Both the position numbers and the translations under genes were made by a program. Below are positions 10,328 through 21,539 of a DNA stretch of 64,000 nt, piece by piece. How positions within the stretch are numbered: the first letter of the stretch is position 1; each line of letters opens with the position of its first letter. The stretch covers positions 248,001-312,000 of the forward strand of contig JAPJBO010000101.1 of the NCBI GenBank assembly GCA_030068145.1, given 5' to 3'. Source of the DNA: Diplonema papillatum. Lineage: Eukaryota; Euglenozoa; Diplonemea; Diplonemida; Diplonemidae. The notes beneath the pieces were generated by a model. It did no database searches, had not been told where the DNA came from, and worked only from the letters and a program-made list of their open reading frames with translations.

Positions 10328-13074
10328 ATGGATTTACGCGTCGGCAACAAATACCGTATCGGTCGCAAGATCGGAGGAGGGTATGCTTCCCGTCTTTCGC
10401 ACCAAGCCAAACCTTGAAAGTTGAATCACGGTACGACGGAGTCGCTACAAAAGAGAGTACCTAATGAACAGCGGGCAGTGCGTTTCGGCAAGCCCAGCCA
10501 ACTTGTTTTCAACGTGAACAGAAAAAGCCACTCGCATGAGACCTCAGCTATTTATGTCATCTAACGTTGCTCTTTCGACTCTACCTGTACCGAAAAATTC
10601 CAACCACACAGGTCCTTTGGTGACATCTACCAAGGCACAAACATCCAGACTGGCGAGCCAGTTGCGATCAAGTTGGAACCCGTGAAGACCAGACACCCAC
10701 AACTTCTCTACGAGTCCCGCTTGTACAAGGTTTGCATTGTTTATCGGTATTCGGACCAGCCGCAACACCTGCCCGCAAACCCGCAAAACCGACGACCTGA
10801 CTGTGGGCTTGAGCATGAATCGCACTTGTTCTACGCCTCTCACCCCTCCACACTCGCAGTGCAAACACAATAACCCTCACTTTTCTAGCGCTCCAAAGAG
10901 CTTCGTAGCCGTATATCACCCTACATGCGGCTTGCAGAAAGAAGAAGAGAGAAAAATGGCCGCTCCGGGTCCAGGAACGTGACGGTCAACTACAGCTTGC
11001 AGAGCTTAAGTCGGAGGCAGCACAGTGCTACAACCCCGTCCGCTCTGCCCTGTGGCTGACCGTCTCGAGCTTGTGTGTGTTCAGCGCAAGCGCCAAGCCT
11101 CAAGGTGCGCCACGCCTTGATGCTTTAGTTCGGAAAATCGGTGCCACTTGACCCGTAGGCCTTTGTGGATCTGTACCAGGCTTTCCCTGTGGCTAGCAAC
11201 AACAATAAAACTGCAGATCTTGAACTCCGGTTCCGCCGCTGTTGGCATTCCGCGAGTCCACTGGTATGGCGTTGAAGGCGACTACAACGTCATGGTGTGC
11301 ATTTTTTCTTATGCTGAGAAACCAACCTGAGCGCGCCGTCGGTTTTCGTTCTTAGTTTTACCCAGTTTCGCCTTTACTTCTGCATTCTGCGGGGACAAAC
11401 ACAGTTTTGGAGAGCCGCCGCTCAACATTTGTTTGTACGTGCCGGGGGGAGGTAGCCCGTTTGTGAGTGAACGTGATCGTTAAGCTGAACACGCTGCCAG
11501 CGATCTCTTTCGAGTGTACGATTAATTGTTATTACGAAAAACTTTGCAGCTCTTATCTTTAGCCATACTTCAACTCTCTTTCCACATCATGCCCTTTCAA
11601 GGAAGAAAGAGACATTCCAAACACACAGAGCATGTGTGGACTGCTTGTAGGGTGGGACTGAGCGAGTTGCGCTGTAAACATGAAACTAAGCATAAACAAG
11701 CACAACCCCCCCAACACCAACAGGTGATCGACTTGCTCGGTCCGTCGCTGGAGGACCTGTTCAACTTCATGAACAGGAAATTCTCCATAAAAACTTCGTT
11801 GATGCTGGCGGATCAGGTGTGGTCACAACTCCCCATACCCCAACGCGGCTGAATTGACGTTGCTTAACGCCCGAAAGACACGTCTTTTACTCAGACCGAC
11901 CTCCCTGCTGCACTCGGGGCTGGCGTGTTGATCGTGAATATCCCAAATTTGGAGAACAGCCGTATTCCGCCTGGGTTGGATGCAAGATCGCGGAAAACAA
12001 GGACCAACACAGTTTCTGTGTTGGAGGTGGTTGCCGAAGCCTCCGAAACCAAACTTTTTCCTAGAGTAATGTGAGGTTTTTACAAGGCCATTTTTTCTGT
12101 CCAGGTTGTTTCTTCATGCGTTGGCACGGCATGTGTCTTCCGGGGTTCGTTCACACCGAGCGAGTTCAATTGGTTGGCTTTTTAGCAAGTGCAACGGAGC
12201 CAGACCAGCTGAGAAGCACTGAACTCCGCTCCAACACTTGCGTTTGTTTCTTTCTCATACACGCGCTCCACAAGACAAGCATGACCTCACCCCTCACAGA
12301 TGATTTCCCGGGTCGAGTTCGTTCACTCGAAGAACTTCCTTCACCGTGATATCAAACCGGACAACTTCTTGATGGGCGTCGGCAAGAAGGGTCACCACGT
12401 GTACATGGTATGTTGCAATGCTCTTTCTGTGTTACGTATATTTCATGAAAAAGCGAGCTCAACCCAAGAGGCAACGGGAGCATCCGAGTTGTGTCGCCGT
12501 CGTGCGAACAACGGCGTGAGATGATGACTTAAAAGCCAGCATATCGTTTGAAAAGGTGCACGCAGGAAACTGAAAGGATTCGTCTTCTGCGTCTCCGACT
12601 CGTAAACGAGGGAACGATGTGAAAACAAAATGCATTTCCGCACACAGATCGACTTCGGTCTCGCCAAAAAGTACCGTGACCCGAAGACCCACCAGCACAT
12701 CCCGTACAAGGAGGGCAAGAACTTGACCGGTACCGCTAGATACGCATCGATCAACACCCACATCGGTATTGAGCAGGTATGCCTTTTCGCCTTTCAACAA
12801 CTCAACTGTCGCAGCAAAATCTAAGCCAACAGCAACATTGCACAGAAAGAGTTTGCCACATCCTCGGGAGAGATGATCGCCTGTGAAAAGTAACATTCAG
12901 ATGTTGCAACGGGGCCGAAACTCCCATGCAGAAAACACCGCAAGATGAAAGCAGGAGTCTTGAGCCGAGTGCCGGCTGGGAAGCTGACAACCAGCAGCGT
13001 GTCGGAAACACAAAGCCGACTGATGACAGTGACAAGTGGACTATATCTCGCTGCAGACGTTACGCCATGAACTT

Positions 13075-13115
<41 letters not shown>

Positions 13116-13478
13116 GCCGCAGAGATGACCTCGAGGCCGTTGGCTACGTCTTGATGTACTTCCTGAGAGGATCCCTGCCGTGGCAGGGACTGAAGGCCCA
13201 GACGAAGAAGCAGAAGTACGACCGGATCTCGGAGAAGAAAATGAGCACGCCTGTCGAGACCCTCTGCAGAGGGTTCCCAAGTGAATTCGCCACGTACCTG
13301 AACTACACGAGATCCCTCAGGTTCGAGGACAAGCCCGACTACCAGTACCTGAGGAAGCTCCTCAGAGACCTTTTCATCAAGGAAGGCTACCAGATGGACT
13401 ACACCTTCGACTGGACCACGGCCAAGCAAAACATGAGCAACCCTCAGTCATCAGCTACTAAGATCCCCGAGGAAGGAG
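10328..13478 (+). CDS. CK1: Casein kinase 1 family Ser/Thr kinase
   Basis: Seven exons: 10328-10380, 10612-10729, 11217-11294, 11724-11816, 12300-12407, 12648-12776 and 13115-13478. They encode a complete ~300-residue CK1 catalytic domain. Visible are the Gly loop GGGSFGDIY, VAIK with the ATP-site Lys, the catalytic loop [11 protein letters not shown], the CK1 signature ARYASINTH in place of APE, and FEDKPDY. Every junction restores the conserved family sequence, so the splice sites are reliable. The ATG at 10328 starts [12 protein letters not shown], the usual CK1 N-terminus. The last exon probably ends at a gtatgc donor (13479) with one spare base. Downstream acceptors near 13710, 14113 and 15905 are all possible. 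Without splicing the frame stops at 13519. The tail is unresolved. Confidence 0.93.
11021..11200 (+). repeat. Repeat family B, copy 1, inside a CK1 intron
   Basis: It matches 20584-20777 from cacagtgctacaacccc through ccacttgacccgtaggcc to tagcaac, at roughly 80-85% identity by eye. It ends close to the next CK1 acceptor at 11216. Confidence 0.75.
13077..13114 (+). repeat. (CA)n tract forming the CK1 exon 7 acceptor
   Basis: About 18 CA units run without interruption into the AG that precedes CK1 exon 7 (GRRDDLE), so the microsatellite itself supplies the 3' splice site. Confidence 0.85.
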
Positions 13479-14433
13479 GTATGCTTGTTGGTTTATTACT
13501 GGGGGGGGGGGGCTGGTAGCAGAGTCGACTTTGCTTTAGGGTTGGGTCAAGGGGGAAGGAACGGTGAATCCGGATGCTCTGGGAGTCGCCCCAAGAAACT
13601 TGGTCGTTGGCGAACAGCGATAACAATAACTGTGCAGTCATCTGGTGCCTTCCTGTCACATCCGAGAAACCACCTGCTTGGTGCCACTTTTGAGCTCTTG
13701 CGCACCAGGAGTGGCCCCCAAAAACCTTGATGACAAACATGTTGGAATAGTTGTGAGAAGTTCTTTCACGACGAACGAACAGTATGTGGTGCAATACCTG
13801 TTGCACCCTCGTTGGTTGCCTGTTAACTCGCTCCCCTTCAAGAACAGAATCTTCACGACTCAGCGCTTCCAGTTTGATTGTGGCAGAAGGCACTCCTTCG
13901 TCTTGTTCCGGACCCCAGTCTTTATTTTCGAAAGACTATTTTCGACACCCGCAAGCAACCAACCTATCACAGACCTTGGCGACGACAAGCGTTAAACGAC
14001 GACAGAGGCGGAGTTCCTTTTCGTAATACAAAGGTGGCAAAAAGGCGACCAGGAAAAGACAACCATGAGCAAACTCAGCTTTTTTTTACCCTACTTCCCC
14101 CCCCTCTTCGCAGATTTCTCATTTTTTTTACCTGACTTTGAAGTAGTAAAGAAGAACGGGGTAAACAAAGAAGGAAAACCGAACAGATGATTTATTTTTC
14201 TTTTTTCCAGCAGTGAAGGGGGGGTGTGGTGGTGAAGCGGAAGACCCACGGAGGCCAGTCATTTCTCCTCTTTCTTTTTTCACGCCGTTCCTCTCTTGCG
14301 TAACCCCTCCCCCTTTTGTTTTCCTTGCCCCCCCCAATCCCCCCCCTCAATTTTGCCACGTTCTGTGATGCACCCAGACCCAGCGCGCTACTATTGCGTC
14401 CCGGCAACGGACACCCACTTGTTATGGAAATAC

Positions 14434-14690
14434 TCGACGTAGCTGCTTCGACTCCGAATGGAAGGGAGGAAATCTGTTGTGTTCTTCGCTTCCACCACCG
14501 TGTGTTGTTTCCTCAATCAGGACATTGACCTGTTGTGTTTGTGTGATTTGTCGTGTAGGGGGTAGACCCGCATGACCTCACTTCCGTTCAACACGTGGTT
14601 CGGTAGTTACAGCACTTGGCATCCCTTCTGTTCATTGTCGGGCAGCATCGTCGAGCATTTCCTTTCAAGCTGGCGCTTATGTAAAATCAG
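14434..14690 (+). repeat. Repeat family A, copy 2
   Basis: It matches the reverse complement of the copy in CFAP57 intron 3 (7758-8040) and lacks about 40 bp present in that copy. Confidence 0.7.
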
Positions 14691-15204
14691 CTGCCGAACT
14701 GCTGTGTTACATGTGGCGTAGCATTTTGCCTGAGTAGAACGACGCCACCCCCCTCCAAAGGGCATCCCGCACGGTCCAAAAAATCTTACTCATCCGCACT
14801 GGACGAACGGTCTGTGGCCCGGTGGCGGGTCGAATTGTGCGCACTACGGCACCGGGCAAGTGGGTTGTGCAGGCAGACTTTGATCACTGCAAGCATGGCG
14901 CCGAAATACGTTCGCGGGTTTGCTTTGATGGCCGAGAGCCTGGCGCCCTCCTTTCGATCTTTTTCACTGTAAAAAAAGGCAGGCGGAGGCAAAAAGGAAG
15001 CACAAGCGCGGCGTGCGACGAGGCTTCGTCTTTGGAAGAATTAGCAACGCCACGCCCGAGTCCTTTTCCGGCAACGAAAATTAAGAATAACAACAACAAC
15101 AACAACAAAAAAAAGCAAAGAGAAAGGAACCCCCCCCCCCTCCTGCAGGGCCTGTGTGCAGCAGGGTGGTGACCGCTCAGGTGGTTTCCTTAGCAGCGAC
15201 CAAG

Positions 15205-15445
15205 AAAAAAAAATTTTTTTTGGCCCAAATCCTCCCAAAAAAGCACTCGTAAAAAAATTTTTTTGACCCACTTTTTCCACTATTTCACCTTAGAGAATTT
15301 AGCTAAGGTGGGTCCCACAGTAGGTCCACCAGGAGGGGGGGGGGGGGGGGGGGGGGTGGGGGGGGTACCCCCCCCCACCCAGGGTTAGCAACTTCGTTTT
15401 GGGTTCCGGGTTTAGTAATAGCACTGCCCCCCCCCCCCCCCCCCC
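15205..15445 (+). repeat. Homopolymer and palindrome cluster
   Basis: Two A-tract/T-tract palindromes occur at ~15205-15220 and ~15252-15266, each followed by g-g/a-ccca. Then come a 22-G run (15335-15356), a perfect palindrome of eight Gs, TA and Cs (15358-15375) and a 19-C run (15427-15445). Confidence 0.85.
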
Positions 15446-15817
15446 AGAATAAAAAAAGGAATAGAAAAAGGAGACTTGAAGATCTCAGAGTGTGGTGCTT
15501 CCGGTGGAGGCCCACGACCGATCAAGCGTTTCGGGTTGAGCACAGGTTCAGCTGTGAACGACTGGGATGGAAGAGCCTACACGAGGCTTGACGAAGGCAT
15601 GCGCGCTTTGTACATTGTCCGGCGTTCCTCTTCTATCTGCCCCTGGTTGGCGAGCTGCCTTGAGTATGCCTTGCGCAAGTATACCCGCGATCGACCGCGA
15701 GACTTGGATCGGAGGCCCATTTGCAGAGGCGCGGAGTATGCGCACTCTTTCAGTTCCCGAAAGGAAGCATAAAAAAGAGTGCACAGGGGCGCCCTTGTGA
15801 CTTTTTCCTTTTGATTT

Positions 15818-15821
<4 letters not shown>

Positions 15822-15853
<32 letters not shown>
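15822..15853 (+). repeat. (GT)n microsatellite
   Basis: About 16 uninterrupted TG units. Confidence 0.9.
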
Positions 15854-15855
<2 letters not shown>

Positions 15856-16967
15856 TGCTTCCCTTTTTTTACATCTTCGTCTTTTGGAACTTCTCGTCAC
15901 CAGAATCGTTCAAGAGAACCCAGAGCCCGACCAACCGGCACGGTACAAACAAGCTGCTTTCTCTTTCTTCAATTCAGCCACCCTGCCGTGGTTAAGATTG
16001 AGAGAGCACGTTGATGCTCACCAACGCGACTCGCACGTCCGGTCGGTCGTTTGCAGTTCCTTTCCAATCCGCAAAACAAAAGAGGGTACGCCAAAAAAAA
16101 AAAAGAAGAAGAAAAAACACAGTTTAGTTCTCTCTGTTTCATTCCCCCACAAGAGACCTCCCCCCGGGGGTGTCTCCCCCTGACACGACAGTTATGCAAA
16201 GTTGCCTTACCTTTTGTCTTTTCTGGACTACACGTATTCTACCCCCCCCCCCCGTCTTCTGACATATCAGGTTTGCACCGCCTGGACACTGTATGAACAG
16301 AGATGGGGCGCCTACCCCCCTCGTTCCCTGCCAGCGCGGTCTCAGCTATCCTGATTCCTTCAGACCAATGACGCTCGAACCCGTCTCTTTCTCTGTTTTC
16401 ATTTATTCGACTGTGCCAGTGGAAAAGAAAAAGACAAAAGGGGCAAAAACGAAATTATACTCACACCCACACACGCATGCACACACGAACAAGATTTCCT
16501 CCTTTGCCGTCCCGAGAGAAAACTGCCGTCCAGCCAGTTTCGTTTTCTGTTTAGCTAAGATGGACCCATGAGTGAGCGTGCAAAGGATCGACCGCGTGCG
16601 ATGCGGTTGAATAGTCTTCGGAGTGGGTTCAGGTGCTCTCTCCTCCCTTTTCTTCTGCATGGGAGGGATTTGGGCTCGCCGGTTTTCGGCGCACGAAAAT
16701 CAATGTACGCATTTTCTCTTTTTTTTTCTCGGCGACTGCTTGGTTGGACCAGGACCTCACTCTCGGCTGGGTCGACAATTGTACCACCCACGGTGACAGC
16801 AACGACACTCAACTCAAGGACGAGTGCCTTGGCGGCCCTCAACCTTGACAAGTGCGCGGAGTGGCAACCCCTCGTCCCACCCCCTTCCCTTTCACCCGTC
16901 CACCCGCCCCTGAGTCCTCTAATATTTGCAGACTTTCACCGCGTTGCCCACCACCCCCTTTTTCTGA

Positions 16968-17030
16968 GACGGGACCAGTGCGGCGTTGAGCACATAATCC
17001 ATTCCAAGCACGTTCTTGCAACTCCCCTTT
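16968..17030 (+). repeat. Repeat F copy (attccaagcacgttcttgca)
   Basis: It matches the segments at 1408-1470 and 1690-1725 that precede the duplicated exon copies, including upstream ggaccag..gcgg and gagcaca. The element is therefore dispersed, not only part of that gene. Confidence 0.6.
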
Positions 17031-19627
17031 TTCTGTTTTTCCTTTGGCTTTCCACATGGGTATTGTAACGTTTCGATGCAGCTGCGCACATCCCATCGTC
17101 AGAATAGAAAGATAGTCAGGAAGCCAAAAGAAAAATACGTGGAGTTGCCGTTCGAGGTTGCGCTTGCAAGCAAACTGCAGGGCGGTTCAGCAATCAACCC
17201 CTCTGTACTGCATCCGTGTCCCGTCAGTATTCGCTGTCGCAGCCGACCAAGAGAGGTCGGCAGCAGTGAAAGGGTGCTGCGTTGACGCTGCCTCGGCGTC
17301 CTTTTGTGGGCTATTGGCTCACATCCTGAGGTTGCACCGAGGGTTTCCCCTGCTTCCACCACCACGCGCACAAAAAAAGAAGAGAACCGTACGAAAAAGG
17401 AAGTCGGCGTGAGAACGGACAGTCCAGCATCACCTGCCCGGGCGCCGCATGATTCGTCTTTTCTTGCCGAAAAGAAAGAGTCATTTTCTTCTTCTTTTTT
17501 TGGAACTCACCCCCCCTTCTCGTATCAACAACTGCTTTGCCGTTTGCGACAGCCCAAGTCGACCGAGGTCCGCGTATCGTGGATTGCCATGCTTCGTCGA
17601 AGAATACACGCGACCGAAACACGACGGATTGTCGGTTACAACGAAGGCGGTCATTCGAGGTCGCTGTTGCTCGTGATGATACGAAGGGATAACTGCGTGC
17701 GCCGATCTTCCGAGCTCTGCCACTCTCTTGCTCTTTTGACGCTTATCCCCCCCCGGCGGCGATCGAGACCAGCCGAATGGTCCGACGGAGTGAAAACGCA
17801 TGCCCCCCACCCTGGGCCCGTGGGCATTCCGCGCCCGATTTGCGACGACGGTACAATTCGCGTCGATGGTTGCTGTCGTGTCTAGCACGCGCGTCCCCCG
17901 CCGGGGAGGAACTGCCCGCAAGAACGATCTCCCGCAAACTCGCAAGGGAGGGGGAACGTGCCCACGCCTTCCACATGAACTAGCACGTTCTAGCTGGATA
18001 CAGTTCCACCGCACCCGCTTCCGACAGCGGTGCGGTCCCGCGGTTCGTCGTGAAAGCAGGTGGAAAGAAGAAGAAGAAGTAAAAAGATACTGTGGTTGTG
18101 TCGTTTCGGAGTTTTGAACTCCTCGCAGCGTCGTTAACAGAGCGTTCACAACGCCCCCCCACCCATAATACCCCAGGCCCCTCCCCGCTCCCCCCTTCAT
18201 TCAGTTTTTCCGAGTTAGGACCTTTTTAGGGAGCTAGGTGAATGACGCCATTGAAGGCAAGCCCGTATGCTCCCGTTTTATTTTTGTCCTGTTTGGACAC
18301 CTGCGCCACCAGGACGTGTCGAAACCTCGAATTTTATGCCGTCGGACCGACGGCTTACGTAGTAGCAGAGTTCAATAACCCCTGAAGCCTTCGAAACCGA
18401 CTACAAAACCGTCTTCTTCAGGCTCCGTCTGCACTCGACAGCATTGGTTTCGACACGTTAGGATAAAACATAGATCCCAGGACCTGGTCTCTGTTGCACC
18501 GGGCTCTCCCCGCAACGAGTCTCGAGGGGGGGCATGCATCCCCCGGCTGATTCGAGAAGAACAGGTTGTTGGAGTGCTCTTCTCCTCTCATTTCACTCAC
18601 CGGAGCTCAGCCACCTCAGGTGCCAGTTCAGACTCCATCCTTTGGCGAGAGGGAACACTCAGCACTCGCCCAACCGGTACTCTCTTATCGCCAGTTCTTT
18701 GCATTCTAGTAGGAATGCAGCTCTTTGAGAAGAAGGGCGAAGAACAAAGCAAAACATCCCCCGCCCCCCTTCCGCCGACTCGATTCCAACGGGCGACGCC
18801 AAAATCCACCGTCGGCACAAAAGAATAGACGAGTTCAATTGTTCAGATGGTCAAGAGACTTCTGCACGAAAGACCTGAGCATGCATAGCGGTACCAGTTC
18901 TACTCAGTGGACGACCGAAAGCTATGGGGTCGCCGCGGTTAGTGGCTCAGAAGTGGTTGAGGATGAAAGGCGCAGGATCCACGACGCACACCTGAGGTTG
19001 GCGGATCGATAACCTGCATGCGGATCCAGCGTATTTGAGTGGATCCATGTGACTGCGAATGTTGGTGTGCCAAGTGCAGACGCACCAGAACGATCGCCTT
19101 TCGACTACGCCTGCATAATTCGTCGTTTCCAGACCACCGCAACATGGATCAACCTCCTCCCCTACATTCTTCTTTCTCCCGCTCCTCCCCTTTTCTGTAA
19201 AGTTGCCATCTTCTGCTTTCCCTCTCCCCGGTTTCTTTCTCCCCATTTCCTGCTTCTTTCTCTTTCTTTGTTTTAAAGCACCCAGTCAGCCCTACTGTGT
19301 CGGTGTTCTCATTCTGTGTCGATTACTACATGAGGTTGACGAGACAAACGTCAACAACATACCCTCCTGGACACAAGAAAAAGGTTATGACTTGCAACCC
19401 GAAGCACCCCGTGCCGCAGCTGCAATCCGTTCAGACTGAAAAGACTTCTTGAAAAAAGAGCGATGCAAAGAGAATCTAGAACACCCCCCAACCGCACCCT
19501 TCACCCACCCCCCCCCCCGAATCTGGCTGGTCGGAGAACATCCTAGAATCAGACCCCCGGTGCCGCAGTGCTGAGAAAAAGACAAGGGCGTTGAAAATGA
19601 CATCGTCGCTTCCTCAGCCCTCTTTTC

Positions 19628-19760
19628 TTGAAGTATGCAAATCCTGCATGGAATAGTTGACGAACGTACTCGGACGGACCCCCATTCGCAAGGAAAAGCG
19701 AAGACACCCACATTTCCCTGTCTCTTGTGTCATGAGCTGCGTATCAACTATTCTTTCCCC
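19628..19760 (+). mobile_element. MITE-like element with 10-11 bp inverted ends
   Basis: It begins gtatgcaaatcctgca then gaatagttga (19651-19660) and closes with the inverse tcaactattc (19744-19753). The leading 16 bp recur at 62925-62940. No coding capacity. Confidence 0.45.
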
Positions 19761-20327
19761 GCGAAGCTGCCCAGGGCTCTCGCCACTGCATTTGGTGATC
19801 AGCAGCAAGAGCCGGTGCTGCTTTGCGAAAAGGGCACTTCTTTCAAACTTCTTTCGGAAGCAGATAGGTCCCGCGAGGGTAGAGGGGCGGGGCGGGTGCC
19901 ACGCTGATCCGATACGAATGAACCATCTGCGCGGCACGAGGCGAAAAAAAAAAGGCGAAAGGCGAAAGAAATGCAGCGACAATTTCCTGCGTTTCTCCTC
20001 TTGATGCACACATGCTGCACCTTGCCTCCGAAAGGTGTCCACGCGAAACACTGCATTATTCATCAGCAGCAGTACAGTTTGGTGCGGTGTTTCGACGACA
20101 CACTTATTATTGCACAAGTGATTTCACATGTTAGGGTGATCACATGTTTTTTTAGCTGTGACCACGTGTAATGTCATTTCACATGTTATACCACATGTTC
20201 TATATCGTGGGTCGTGTGTTCCTCTTGTCCCCCCCCTTATACCTTGCGCTCCCCTTTACCGCCTTCTGCGTCCCCTTTACTCGGTTTATTTTGTTTCTTC
20301 TTTTTCGTTTACCCTTTTCTTAATTGC

Positions 20328-20328
<1 letters not shown>

Positions 20329-20362
<34 letters not shown>
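20329..20362 (+). repeat. 34-base poly-C run
   Basis: An uninterrupted C homopolymer. The exact length in an assembly is uncertain. Confidence 0.85.
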
Positions 20363-20363
<1 letters not shown>

Positions 20364-20583
20364 AACCCGCAGGCCTACATCTCCCGACTGCTCTCGCTCC
20401 CCGTTTCCTTTCCCAATATTTATTCTGGTCAGTTTTTCTCTTTCTTTTTCTTCTTTTGCATTCCCTTGCCCCTCCCCTCTCTCCTCCCTTATTCCCGTGA
20501 AAGCCACATTGCTTCCCCACCTTTTCTTTCAACCCTTCGTATTCAACGGGCACGCGCAGAAGAAGAAGAAGAAGAAGAAGAAG

Positions 20584-20777
20584 CACAGTGCCACAACCCC
20601 GTCCGCTCTGCCCTGCGGCTGACCGTCTCGACGAGCTTGTGTTCAGCGCGAGCGCCGAGCCCCAAGGTGCGCCAAGCCTTGATGCTTTAGTTTGGGAAAT
20701 TGGTAGCCACTTGACCCGTAGGCCCGTGGCTCTGCAGTACCGCCGAACACGTGAAGCTTGGCTCCCGTGTAGCAACG
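20584..20777 (+). repeat. Repeat family B, copy 2
   Basis: Collinear with 11021-11200 in the CK1 intron. It follows a GAA/AGA microsatellite that is absent at the other copy. Confidence 0.75.
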
Positions 20778-21045
20778 CGCAGAAGTAAGAAATAAAGGCA
20801 CCATTCTCGTGGGATAGGTATCGTGGTTTTGCCATTGAGGGTGAGCGTAGCTTGTTGCATCGTCGACCACCCACGTCGGTTAGTAGTCACTCTGCTGAGC
20901 CGTTCGACGAGTGTCCTCGAGCTTCGACTGCAAGCCTGCCTGCAGACTGGCTCTTTCTTTAGCTCGGATCTATCCGGGCAGTAGCGAACTGAAAAGACCT
21001 TAGGCGTTGGTTACTGACATCTTACAATGACATTGTCCGCATCAG

Positions 21046-21290
21046 CCTGTAATGAACGACACCTCGTCGTTGTCTCTAGTGCTTCCCTTGGGGTTCGCCG
21101 TGCCCGTTATACAGGAGCAAAGCGCATGGCTGTACTATTATGAGCACGACCGCGTCCCACGACTGTAAAAATCCGGTAGCGCCCCTGAACTAGCCTGCAC
21201 AACGAATGTCAGTCGCCACATCTTCCTCTGGCAAAAGATCGCCAAGCAGACGACCCAAACCGGTGCGCGAAGAGGCCAGAAGATGCTAGC
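21046..21290 (+). repeat. Repeat family C, copy 1, upstream of the EF-hand gene
   Basis: It matches 22126-22385 in the intron of the neighbouring gene. Shared words include aatgaacg, tgtctctagtgctt, caggagcaaagc, cacgaccgc and acgtcag/atgtcagtcgccac-type segments. The copies lie 1.1 kb apart in the same orientation. Confidence 0.7.
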
Positions 21291-21539
21291 TTCAGTTCTC
21301 TCAACTTGGGGGTTCTTCTTTGCCCAGAACATTCTTCCTCAGACCAGCCACTCACAAGAAACAGGCAACACCCCTGTGGTTGCCGTGTCCAGCCGTCTTG
21401 GCACTCGAATGCGAGTCGACACGTTTCGTTCCAAGGGTCGTGTCCAGTCCTTGCCCCCGCAACAGGCAGGAAGTTGGCCACAATCATTACAACCAGGTAA
21501 CAACACACGACTAGCAAGAAGACGTAAATAAAGACAATA

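Larger units (their letters stand above)
13520..21539. other. 8 kb gene-poor, repeat-rich spacer
   Basis: I see no gene I can support. Open frames at 16568-17068, 17304-17885 and 17481-18200 (minus) have no motif. A short coding-like stretch at ~15907-15955 could be a CK1 tail exon. Contents: poly-G 13501-13512, repeat A2, AAC repeat ~15087-15106, A/T and G/C homopolymer cluster 15205-15445, (GT)n 15822-15853, repeat F3, a MITE-like element, poly-C 20329-20362, a GAA/AGA run ~20559-20583, repeat B2 and repeat C1. Confidence 0.5.

Noticed and set aside
17304..18200. Overlapping long frames on both strands
   Set aside because: No motifs, no consistent splice pattern and strong base-composition bias. 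They were not called as genes.
20158..20690. Proline-rich open frames
   Set aside because: They arise from translating the poly-C and CT-rich tract.
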